Source of the DNA: Saturnia japonica | Lineage: Eukaryota > Arthropoda > Insecta > Lepidoptera > Saturniidae | Direction of reading: 5' to 3' | DNA: 64,000 nucleotides | Assembly (NCBI GenBank): GCA_033032175.1 | Contig: CM065320.1 | Location: 3,844,001-3,908,000 of the forward strand | Shown here: piece by piece, positions 47,585 through 58,450 of the stretch | Layout of the letters: the number at the start of each line of letters is the position of its first letter | Position numbering within the stretch: position 1 is the first letter of the stretch | The notes under the pieces: model-generated | Databases searched by the model: none | What the model was told of the DNA's origin: nothing | The model's input: the letters and a program-made list of their open reading frames with translations, nothing else | Translations under genes and position numbers: made by a program

Positions 47585-47770
47585 ATACAATTAAGTGAGC
47601 AATTCTTGTATAAATGTGATGGGCTTCTCGAAAACGGCTCCAACGATTTGGATGAAATTTTATACTTAGATAATGTTTTACATTCCAAGTTTTTTTTTAG
47701 CTCGAAAGCCTAGATATTTAAAAATATATCAACAAAATTCCTTAAATGAAAGTACCTAAGTACTTATAAA
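47585..47770 (+). repeat. Helitron-like repeat family C, partial
   Basis: AATTAAGTGAGCAATTCTTG then TATAAATGTGATGGGC, followed by GAAAACGGCTCCAACGATTT and GATGAAATTTTATACTTAG. The first 20 bases recur at 10655-10684 next to copy 2 of the duplicated repeat. Confidence 0.45.
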
Positions 47771-49069
47771 ATAATACATTCGAACATTACGAAAGCATAC
47801 AAATTTATTTATTACTGTCACCTTGGTTTTGAAAGTAAGTGTCTTATCAATAATTACTTCCACGGTTATGTTCGTGCTTACCCAATAACAACATAGCACT
47901 GCCTACTAAGTTCTGACCGGTAAGTGGCGCAATTTTTCGGTGTGACATCGTTGCCTAGTTCTGAGTGCCACTTGGTTATGTAATACAAGAACAACAGTTC
48001 GTAAATCGGGGTCGCGGTTTGCGAGCAACGGTCGGAAGTGTCTTCAATTTTCTTGCTGCGGTTGTTGCAAAATTCAAATATTTTAATCCAAAGCAACGTT
48101 AGCCAATTACTCTATAATAATCATATATATTTTTAGACTTTCATATTAAGTATTTACTTGATTATATGAACAATGAACATTAAATCATCCCATACAGAGG
48201 CACGCCAATAAATTTGAAAAAAACACTCATGTTTTAAAAAGAAACATTCTAAGTACCTTTGAACAGATAGGTAGCATATTTTATAACATTTTATAAAGTT
48301 TACAGCTGAAAACCGTTTTAATTTGTACCGTGTTACAATCATACGTTAAGCCTCTATAAACTTAACATTGTATTGATCTCTGAAATTGACCACACTAATT
48401 CGATATTTATTAGATAAAGTATGGAATAGAACCTGTGCTGTAATATAATAATGAAATATATAGTTAAGGATAATTAAAAAAAACTAATCAAAAGATACAA
48501 CATACCTACATTATATGAGAACGTCCAAAATATGACAATATGAACTACATACTATCAAATTTTTTGCTTTGATTCCTGTTGGCTATTACGACCAAAAATG
48601 TGGGTACCTACCTATCTATATTCACTAAAAAAAATCGCTCTTCTTCTTTCAAGATATAGAGATACATAACATATTTTTGTACAGAAGCCTGTGATTAGTT
48701 TGAACTTCTTTAAAATTTAAAAGTACGTTTTAGACATTCGCAAGCAGCTGTTAATTACTCTAAATTATTGTGTAGTCATTATCGTAAGAAATATACTTTC
48801 TTACATTGTCTACTACACTTAAACCATTTCCATTTCTTTATTTTCTCGATGACAGTTCTAATTTGATAGTTGTAGTGTTGTGACCAAATAAATAATGATA
48901 TCGATCGCATATATTTATTATATTTTGAACAAAGACAAATCCAACAAAAATATTAAAATATATTTTTTCAAGGTGGGAACACTCAATGGCCCACCGCCAT
49001 TTTGTGTTTGTTTTAATCAGTCACTCGCAACAAGACTGTCGTGCTAGTCACTACATTTCTGTTCACTGA

Positions 49070-49249
49070 GTTTTTTCACATTATCCATACGTGAACAAAA
49101 TTGTGAGAAGAACCCAAAACGTTATAGAGTCGGATTGGGAAATTCATGTGGCATTCGATAATATACAAGTACAGGAACTTATAATAAATGTTGGGGAGAG
49201 CTCATCGGGTGACAGTGACGATTCATCAAATTTTGATTTAAATAAATAA
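49070..49249 (+). CDS. Unidentified coding-like fragment with acidic C-terminus
   Basis: A 59-codon frame with no methionine start ends in TAA at 49247-49249. It reads RRTQNVIESDWEIHV, then QELIINVGESSSGDSDDSSN and FDLNK. The mix of a tryptophan-containing segment and an acidic serine/aspartate tail looks like a real protein end in a region where random ORFs are phenylalanine/isoleucine/lysine-rich. It could be the last exon of a host gene or the tail of a transposase; I do not recognise the family. An AG follows a pyrimidine-containing tract just upstream (CTGTTCACTGAG), a possible acceptor. Confidence 0.3.
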   Translation, partial: VFSHYPYVNKIVRRTQNVIESDWEIHVAFDNIQVQELIINVGESSSGDSDDSSNFDLNK

Positions 49250-51399
49250 ATAAAGATTATCTGTCGTTATAATTATTTCGTTTCATTGTCGAGTACCTAC
49301 CTAAACCTACTTATTTTACGACAGCTTCGAAAATTTTGAAGAAATTGGCATTATCAATCAAGATTTAATACTTGTAACATCTTGTAATGAAATATAATAT
49401 TAGTTAATAAATTTGTACAAAAGTATCCGGCAGTAGTTTAGTTTCTTACATTTTGTAAAAAAATATCGGGTCTGTTTTCGTGTTACGTTTATCGATATAG
49501 ATCCATCTCTATCAGTTTTTCCGTCTCTGGTATAACCTTGTACGTGTGTAAACGTCATATGGAAATGGTATAGCTATTATTATTGTATATTTTAAGCAAA
49601 CGTAAAAATGTCCTGATGTCTAAAAAACTGTAAACACATTCAATTGTTTTAACAACCTTTTTTATACGTCCCTGATTAAGAAATAAACATTTTTTTAGTA
49701 ACAAAACTACATATTTTCGTCACTACGAAGAAATGGTTAAAATATTATAAAATCTTATCCGGGGTCACAATTATCAACTTATCATATTATGTTTACAGTT
49801 TACATAATTTGTTATTGGAGTTTATAGATATTGTAACTCTTCAATATATTTTCTATAACAAATATTCTGTATCGATGTTAAAATTATGATTTTGACACAT
49901 AGTTTTAGAGATAAGATTAAGTTACGTGTATTTTAAATAATTTAATTATAGCAAAAATTAAATAGAAGTAAGCATACGTGATCCGGCTCCAAACAGTAAG
50001 TGCCGCCATTTTGATAACATTGTAATAAAAAATTGTGATTTTCATCACCTTTTCTAAATATTTGTATATAATGTTCAATGCCCAGTACAATAATCCGTCC
50101 GATGGTCTTTCTAACAGCAAGCATTAATTATCTAAATATTTAATTAGAAAACCTCTAGAAATTAAATGTAAATTAAAAAAATATCGTATTAGTCGAAAGG
50201 CCTATTTGCATTTCCCCATTTGTTAAATAAAAGTACACAAACCTAAACTTAACCCTAAAAATCGGTAGATCTAAACTTCCGAAGTATGATCACCATCGGA
50301 AGTTGCAACACAGATTCGCGAGTTTCCCTCAGACCCTCACACCACCCACGTCCGTTGCCCGTAGGCCGCCGCTGTCCAATTTCCTCTTCCCGCGACTATT
50401 AATTTCCGGCATAAACTATTTCTTGTCTTTCATTTCCTATTGATGTTTATTGTAAATAGATTCCATTAGATATTAAAACAACAATATTTTATTAAGCACG
50501 CGATTGAATCACTAAACGATTATTAACAATAATTTAACTGAAATTAAAAAAAAAACACTAAAACTAAGTCACTGTTTTTATAAAGATATTATATTAATAG
50601 ATTAATTAAAACATAATTCCTATATCAAATAAGTATACGAGCTTGAAATAGAGTGATTAATATTTGTAATATCAATGTTAGAGGTTTAGTTTACGATTTG
50701 AAAATGCTTGATTTAGATAAATGAAATAAAAACTTTTTTCATAAACTTATGATTTAGTTTAATGATTGGACGTAATAATGTAGTAGGTACATAACCACGT
50801 TGGTAGCTGAAAATATGCGCTCACGCAATGAACTTATTTCGGGCACTTCCGCATGTATTCGGATTCGAGTCCGGCCGTTCGTCGCATTCCGACCGGGTCA
50901 CAAACGCTACCACTAAATAAGAGGTAGCAAGCGTCAGATAATATATTATTTAGTTACTTCATAACTACATCATTAGTTAGGTATGCACCTAATAATGTAG
51001 TTATAATATATCAATATTATAGTAGAAAAAAGAATTATATACTTAAAGAAAAGTTTACTTGAGTGGATTTATTCTTCAAGTTTAGTTCAATCTAAATGTT
51101 AATTAAATAATTAAGTATGATCTACTTTATTAGTTAAAATAGAAAATTTAATAACTCAATAAGAACATTACGGTACTTACCTAATTATTTAAAATAGATT
51201 CCATATATTAATATGTTAATGTACGAAAACATAACAACAATGCTTACAAAGTTTTCCAATACTACAAAAAAAAGTAGATACCTACGTTTTCGGTCATGGC
51301 CACGTTCTTATGACGTAAACATTACAGAACAGATAAATCCTGTTAGGTTCTTAAATTGTCTATTGTGTGCAGTATTATAAATTATAACCCCAAAATACG
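49250..51399. other. Gene-free AT-rich stretch upstream of Ets98B
   Basis: No gene is supported. A GC-richer patch at 50280-50410 contains ACTTCCGAAG and CGGAAGTTGC. A CACTTCCG site lies at 50844-50851, within a patch resembling family E in reverse. Confidence 0.4.
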
Positions 51400-51570
51400 A
51401 TTCTGTGCCGCCACAACTTCTATCCATCGATAAGCGAGAGCGAGACGAAACGAACAGGGAGCGCGGGGCGGGCGAAGGGAGCAACAGGTAAAGATTCCGA
51501 GGCCACTTCCGTCTTGGCTGCCGAATATTTTTGTCTCGAACCGGTAGTGGGATGGCGGCCAGGGCACATA
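51400..51570. promoter_or_regulatory. GC-rich island ~1.2 kb upstream of the Ets98B promoter
   Basis: The island contains GGGAGCGCGGGGCGGGCG, an ETS-type site CACTTCCG (51504-51511) and GGATGGCGGCC. A donor-like AACAG/GTAAAG at about 51488 would allow an alternative untranslated first exon of Ets98B. Both roles are inference from composition and position. Confidence 0.35.
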
Positions 51571-52499
51571 TAGTTACGAGATTATCTCGAACTTCTCAAT
51601 CTACCAGACACGCATACACATAGGAACGAATACCTAATGGCTAATACGACTACTCCTGCATATTATAAACAAGGAACTTTAGTAACCAAATGATGTAACG
51701 TTGTCCTCTAATCTATTCTACCTGTTTACAAAATGACAATGACCCATTCCACAATAATATGTATTTACTAACAATGTGTACCTAACGCACTTAATACATA
51801 AAGTTTAAAAACATGTCGTGTAAGATTCTTGACACTTTTAGTTATAAATTATTTAAAAATATGTGTAAATAATGAAATAAAGTGAGCGTGATAGACGATA
51901 TCAAAAGTAGTATAATACTTAAAGATTCCTCCAAACCATATATTAGAAACGCCGACGTTATGATTAAATACATGACAGTGGCCACAAATATAATGTGCAC
52001 GTAGCCGGGTCGAATGAGCTCAGCTCAAACCGGTTAGCGTTCATATTGTCTCTGTTGGTACCAGGAAACTGGCGAGCGGTTGTCGAGACGTTTCCTGTGC
52101 TTTGTCTCAATACTACCACGGTATCTTGCACGGTTTGTTTATATTCGTAGATCACATTTCAAATCTATCTGTAGACTAAATTCAATACATTCACGTTTAT
52201 GTCCAGACATCTTTGGGTGCTAATAAAATCTTAATATTTTATCCGATACCTACATGATAACAAGCTAGGAAATGTAATGCACTGCCGACACAAAAAACAA
52301 AACCCGTGGTCTCCGCAATACTCTACAAACAAGGAAATATTGCGAGTTATTAAAAACTGGCGCGCTGACGTAATCTTGCCACACCGCTGGCACTTCCGTA
52401 TACCCTACCGAGCTAACGAGTAACAAATCTAATGTATTAAACAATACTCCTAATTCAATGCAAACTATGTTATTTAAATTGACATCTTCCATGCGACAA

Positions 52500-52780
52500 G
52501 TGCTCTTAGGACATCGTCAGTCACCGCCAACTCCGATAACGGTTTGCGGAAACAACGCTCGATGTTTAGTTAAAAATGGGACTTGGTCTGGCTCCCGAAG
52601 TTTTATCTTGCTCTGTGAGGTGGCGCAGGGCAACAAGCGCGCGCGGGGGGAGTGGTGAGCGCGCGTCCATCCGCCCGCGCCGCCACCGCACCGCATCATC
52701 AGTCTGCCTCGGAGAGCTATCCACGACGCTCGTTTACGAGAGCGATCCCTCAGATACGCTGCTGATTTACGGCGTGCCGT
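52500..52780 (+). promoter_or_regulatory. Ets98B: Probable Ets98B core promoter (CpG-rich)
   Basis: A GC-rich block (GGGCAACAAGCGCGCGCG...GTGAGCGCGCGTCC) precedes TCAGTC at 52699-52704, a match to the arthropod initiator TCAGTY. With A of TCAGTC (52701) as +1, positions +28 to +33 read GCTCGT, five of six matches to the downstream promoter element RGWYVT. No TATA box is at -30. The exact start site is inferred. A CACTTCCG site lies upstream at 52391-52398. Confidence 0.45.
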
Positions 52781-52945
52781 AACACGACACGTTTGGAGGG
52801 ACCGCCGCTTATACATGTGTGCTTGGTGCTCTGTGGACACTGATTATTGTGTTGTGTTGTGAAAATGAACTTGTGTTGAATTGTCCAGTTTCCACATACA
52901 ATTAAGGATTTTGACACCGCAACTAGTTCCGGATCAGCTCAGCCG
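52701..52945 (+). other. Ets98B: Probable untranslated first exon of Ets98B
   Basis: The segment from the predicted initiator ends at a strong donor, CCG/GTAAGT (intron starts 52946). The next acceptor that leads into coding sequence is TTGTTACAG at 54325-54333, giving a 1388-bp intron. The exon holds two short upstream ORFs: 52815-52862 (15 codons) and 52865-52879 (4 codons). Assignment to Ets98B rests on position and splice sites. Confidence 0.5.
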
Positions 52946-53454
52946 GTAAGTAGCGGTGCTTATCGTAGACCGTGCTATCGCAGACTCACGCATTTCCGAC
53001 CGCGCCCGATAAGGCGGCTGTACGGTACTTAGTGATATGAATCCAAATCCAGTGGGTTGTTTATTACACATCGTTATAGAATTCATAACTATTTTCAATT
53101 TTAAAACTATATAACAAATACAAATTAAAACTTTGTTGAACAGATATCACGTTCTCAACTTCATTAGGTACCGTATAAGTGACTGACAGAATTGTATACA
53201 CAGCATATATACACATACCTACACGTTAAAAGTAGTAATGAACAAAACTAGCAAAGTTTTGGTAACTACCTACGTCACTTTGTAAACAATAAAGTCCCAT
53301 GACTTTCAAAATAAAAAAGATTAAGTAGTTCTAAATCCAATGAATGTTGAATGAACAGCATTATTGTTTAATATATTGAACAATGAATTTTTGAATGAAT
53401 AAAATATACCGTATTCCAAATGAATTAGTTATTGATAGCTTTGACAGCTTCAAC

Positions 53455-53580
53455 GGGCTTGTCACTTATAAATTCCCTGTTCTTCACGTGTGCTTAGTGG
53501 CAGTGTATGGACTGACACTCATAAGTGCCTTCTTAGGGCCTAAACTGAATAAAATATTCTTGATTTTGATTCACCTACTA
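53455..53580 (+). repeat. Possible LINE 3'-tail fragment in Ets98B intron 1
   Basis: CTTAGGGCCTAAACTGAATA, then AAATATTCTTGATTTTGATT, resembles the simple-repeat tails of some lepidopteran LINEs. The 96-codon ORF at 53395-53685 around it has no recognised domain. Confidence 0.25.
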
Positions 53581-54346
53581 GATGTTGATAGTCATCTCCT
53601 TGTAGCCAGAAAATGGCTTGCACAGTTGTTTTCTTTACTGCTATTTCTGTACAAAATGGGTTCATCTATTGGGGTCTCATTTTAAATGTCAGTTGCCCGT
53701 TCTTATTAATGACATCATTTGTTAGTGGTATTTAAATAATCTATCGAATTGAAATTCACATACCTACTTTATTATAATAGCAAATTTACTTTACTATTGT
53801 TACAGAGATACTTAAAATAATAAAGAACATATTAATTATTCTGCACTGCTACTGATAAATAAAATTAACAAACATTTGTAACGAAAAATAGTTAATAACA
53901 TAATTGGAATCCTTTGAGTTTATTTAACTTTATATCTTACAGAAAAGTTGATTTTATTAAGTTACTCCTAATTTAGCCTCGACTTTACCAATAGCATACT
54001 TAGTGCATTTATACTTTTCTTAAGTACGGCAAAAATGCGGATAGGTAGATAAAAGTTCAACTATAGATACATAAAGAATTATCGTAAAAAAAAATTGTTA
54101 AGTAAAAATAATATTATCTATTATTTTTTAACACATTAAGAAATGAACAATTAATTATTGGCTGACTTTTCAAGTTTTGCTATCTACCATAACTAGCTCG
54201 ATAAAAACTTGTACTGTGACATGGCTCTTAGCGCCATCTATCATACAGTAGAAGTACTACAAATCTCAAAGGCGAGCAAGCAAAATACACATCACAGAAA
54301 TAGAAATAAATGACAAAAAAAAAATTGTTACAGATAAGAAATCGTA

Positions 54347-57265
54347 ATGAAAGTTGTGAGTCTACAATTGCCTTCCGGGCCGAGTATGGAACGACTCTCG
54401 CTGCCATTCAGTCCTACTGAATTATTATGGCGGTACCCATTACCCTGGGCGCCTCCGCCACCTTCGCCCCTTGGCGACACAAAGGCTCAACTACCAGCTG
54501 GGTTACCCCCAGAACCAAGATTATGGACAAGAGAAGATGTTGCCGTATTCTTGAAATGGTGTGAAAGAGAATTTGACTTGCCTAATTTCGACATGGATCT
54601 TTTTCAGATGAATGGTACGTTTATGACTGTCTTGTCACTACTACCTAATATGATGTATGCCTATTGTAACAAAGTACTAGAACGGATTATTTCATTCTGT
54701 TCACAGGTAAAGCCTTATGCCTTTTAACTAAAATTGACTTGGGCGAGCGGTGCCCAGGCGCTGGTGACGTGCTACATAATGTACTACAAATGTTAGTACG
54801 CGACGCTGCACTCTTAGGAAGAGTACCTTCATCACCAGTAACACCCACAGCACGCGCAGCACCATATCCTCCTTCTCCACATTCTCATCCGCCAACTCCC
54901 ACATGGGCAGTTGAGGGTTTTCACCATTTCCATAGTGCAGCTGCAGCCGCTGTGCAACCTAACTCGGTGACACTCAGCCCTGCGCCATCAGTTGATAGTT
55001 CCGGCAGTCCACAACGTGGAGATGCAGTTAACTATGCATCTACATACGCGCCATCATTACCTCCAGCTGTTCAAGCCGCTAGCTCTGGGAGCAATCATTC
55101 TGATTCTGATGAAGAACCCCAATTTGGAATGCCACCGAGGTCTCCTAAGGATGCCCCCTTAACAAGTCCAGCAGCGCAAGCGCACCCAGCGCCTCAGCAC
55201 TCGCACTATCGCGCTCAACACAGGGAATTCTTTCCAAACGATATGCCCGAATCCAATACAAGTAAGTTTACTACTATAAAAAGCTGCTAATCACAACATT
55301 CATAAAATGCATAAACTAACTAAAAACTTCAATTTCAGATGGTAGACTTTTGTGGGACTTCCTTCAACAATTATTAAACGATCCAACCCAGCGGTATACT
55401 AACTACATCGCGTGGAAAAATCGGGATACTGGTGTATTTAAAATTGTAGATCCAGCAGGACTTGCAAAACTTTGGGGAATACAGAAAAATCATCTGTCAA
55501 TGAATTATGACAAAATGTCTCGAGCCCTAAGATACTATTATCGCGTTAATATATTGCGAAAAGTTCAAGGCGAAAGACATTGTTACCAGTAAGTATATTG
55601 TTTAGTAAAAAAACTTAACAATTATTATATTATTCCATTATCGACAATCATTATATTATTCCATTATCGAGTTTGTCCTAAGTTGACGGCATAAAAATGT
55701 GTTGTTCCATGGTAAACACGTTAACCGGCATGTGAAGTATGCAATATCTTACAGACTTCAAGTTACATCTGAATCAAATTTTATTGAATTCGGTTTGATA
55801 ATTTAACCCAGGTCGACGTAATAAGCAGAATTTATTTTCGCATTTATAGAATCCGTAGTTATTTTTATAAAAACATTATATTAGTATCAAAAAATAGGTA
55901 ATAGAAGTACAACAAAAAATCGACTAATGAAAAGAATTTTACAACTCAAGCTAGAACACGTTTTTATAACACTTAACACTGCATTTGCAGAGTTCTTTTT
56001 TTGTAAATACTGAAAGTGGCTATTTAATTGTATGTAAGCGCCTTGACAATATGATTTTTTTTAAATGCCTTATTTCTTCATTAAAATTAAGAACTATTCT
56101 AAAATTATAAAATCGAAAATCTAAACACAAATATTCATCGTGTGTGAATATGTGAAAGGGGACGTGTAGATTTTGTTTCCTAAGCGTCGCGCGTTCATAT
56201 GAACGATTTGTGGTATATAGAAAGTTTAGGCACGCGTTGTCAAAACGTGCACTATCGCGCGTCATCTGAAGAGGGCTTATAATGCAGCTCTCATTTCAAC
56301 GTTCATCACCCTTTCATCCCTTCAAAGTTAATTTTTAAAAACTTGAATCAGGTTTTCATTTATCTATACATTATATACTATAATACATACTACTAATCTC
56401 TGGAACTAGGTACCTTTCTTTTCTTTTGTAATATGATAAGCCACAATAAGGTATTTTGTGACAAAAATTTGTTGAATATTAAAAAGTGATTTATGAGCAT
56501 TATTTTTAAGCATGGCATATTAATCCTTATGAACAAAAGTTACTTATCAATTTTATGAAGGTAAACTTTGTCCGTTAAAGCACGTTATTTGGACACAGAG
56601 AGGTTAATGGAAAATTAAAATAATTTGTCCTTGCGGGAAGTGAAAACAATTATGACAGAGACCAGTCGTTGGCGGCGCAGCGCGATGTTTGTCGGATAAA
56701 ATCATCACAGGTGAAACCGTAGAGCACAGTTAGTTTTCTAATAAAATCCGACTTAGACTTATGTAGCCAGTTTCAGCTTTCTAGATATTTTGAACCTAGA
56801 GATTTTAAGTACCTACATTGAATCAATGGTAATTAATGGTAAACTGATTTAGTTTTGTAAAATAGAAAATTAACAAAATGATCATTAACAAGAACTTTCT
56901 TTTCCAACAGATTTTTAAGAAACCCAACTGAACTAAAAAATATTAAGAATATATCGCTTTTGCGGCAACAAATGAGCCCTACGCGAATGGTTCCGCAGTC
57001 GGTAGTGAAAACCGAAATGAAAGAGGAACGCTGTGAAGAAGAAAATGTAGATGATGACATGCCAACAGATTTAAGTATGGCTGCGTCAGAACCTTGGCGA
57101 AAACGCGCGCGACCTGACCCAACACCACCTGCTCAGCCCCCGCCACAACATGATAAACATCGTATTAGTGCGCTAATTGGTGATAATATGATGATGAAGC
57201 GAGAAGCTGAATACTCGACTGAACATTATGCACTTAATCTTAAAAGTGAAAAATGTGAACAGTGA
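54347..57265 (+). CDS. Ets98B: ETS transcription factor Ets98B (D-ETS-4; SPDEF/PDEF orthologue)
   Basis: A sequence-specific nuclear transcription factor. Coding exons are 54347-54614, 54707-55261, 55339-55588 and 56911-57265; introns of 92, 77 and 1322 bp all have GT-AG ends (GTACGT, GTAAGT, GTAAGT). The joined frame is 1428 nt, 475 residues. Order: proline-rich N-terminus; Pointed/SAM domain about 56-122 (LWTREDVAVFLKWCEREF, then LLTKIDLGERCPGAGDVL); a serine/proline/alanine linker with an acidic patch; ETS domain about 277-362 (LWDFLQQLLND, GVFKIVDPAGLAKLWG, MNYDKMSRALRYYYR); then a tail with VKTE (390-393), a possible SUMO site, and PTDLS (409-413), a CtBP-type PxDLS motif. A TAA at 54335-54337 in frame just upstream fixes the start at or after 54347; the ATG of residue 14 has a stronger context and is an alternative. 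Near identity of the ETS block to insect Ets98B makes the call firm. Confidence 0.95.
54615..54706 (+). other. Ets98B: 92-bp intron inside the Pointed domain, open in frame
   Basis: Donor AATG/GTACGT and acceptor TTCACAG/GTAAAG. Splicing restores QMNGKALCLLTKIDLGERC. The intron has no stop in the incoming frame, so a retained form reads through it and ends at 54725-54727, giving a 126-residue protein with half a Pointed domain and no ETS domain. Confidence 0.85.
56390..56733 (+). mobile_element. Lep1-type Helitron-like element in Ets98B intron 4
   Basis: CTACTAATCTCTGGAACTAGG at the left, TGTCCGTTAAAGCACG and TTATTTGGACACAGAGAGG in the middle, and CAGGTGAAACCGTAGAGC then ACAGTTAG/T at the right. 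It makes up about a quarter of the 1322-bp intron between the last two coding exons and leaves both splice sites intact. Confidence 0.6.
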
Positions 57266-58450
57266 TTATCATCAGAGATAAAGTGAAATAAATTAGTGTG
57301 AAACAATTAATGCCTACCTACAACAACGAAACTTGCTCCACCCATTCAAATTCTAGTCAAATTCTTTTCAGTAAGGATATCTCGTCTTCCTCTAAAGATA
57401 GTTTAATTCATGATCAGTAACTGAGAGTATTTTGACAGATTTAACATGGTTTTAAGGAGTAAGCAAACAGTTCGACAGGGTATGGACATGCCTTTGTGCC
57501 AAGTGATTTTTATATCTAATAGTGTCAATTAAATAGTTAGCAAAAGGACAAGAGTTTATTTTATGTTAAAGTTATAAAAAAGTATAGAAAGATTTTGTGC
57601 AATGGACTATCATGTAACTGACGAAATTGTGCAGTTTGAACAATATTGTTGCCAAACCCACTATTTGTATGTAATTATAGTGTTGTATACACTCATTAAT
57701 GCATTTGCATAATTTAGTTATAGTTCTATGTTTAACTATTATAAATTTGCTAAAAAGAGAACTGATAACCGAATCATAAAGAACGCGTGAATTAAATTTT
57801 AGTCATTCATAATGTCTTCCATTGAATCTTTTTGGCAAATCATTTACAACTGTAGCATGTGAAAGTTCGACTTGGAACACCTACCACGTAACATTTTCAT
57901 TGGCAGCTTATAATTTTACTGGTGTTTTGTAAAGTTTTATTATTTTCTTTGAATACATAGTTAATTAAAAAGACAATAATGATGGACAAATGTTAACAAA
58001 ATGCCTTTAAATGTTTAAAACACCTGCTGTGATAAAAAATAAAATAAAGTGGTAGACATTGAGTAAGTATGCTAGAGCTCTTACTCATAGATTTCCAGCT
58101 ACAATTTTCTGTGATCTCTTTTATCAATGTAGGTAATGTCATATAGTAAAATTATCACTATTGTAAATATTAAAGTTAAATAGATAACCATGTAAGCTAG
58201 ATTAAGAAACTGACTGTAAAGAGAGTGTATGATTTGTAAAACAAAAAATGGAGCTTTATCAAAGTACCTATTATATCCGTAAGTTTTATTGCAACATGTG
58301 TTTGTATTTATACAATTATGTATTTCTATTTGGCCTTAGAAGCCACAACTTCCAACATTGTAATACAGAATATTATTTACCTGGAGGTTCACACTGAAAT
58401 ATTGTGGCATGATTTATTATAACTTAAATAAAGAGAGAATGTTATTTCAA
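57266..58450 (+). other. Ets98B: Ets98B 3' untranslated region with candidate poly(A) signals
   Basis: AATAAA occurs at 57287-57292 (very close to the stop), in tandem at 58038-58048, and at 58427-58432. The last would give a ~1.2 kb UTR. Nothing coding lies in this stretch. Which signal is used cannot be told from sequence. Confidence 0.45.

Noticed and set aside
53395..53685. 96-codon hydrophobic ORF in Ets98B intron 1
   Set aside because: No conserved motif; the centre resembles a LINE tail; it lies in a probable intron.
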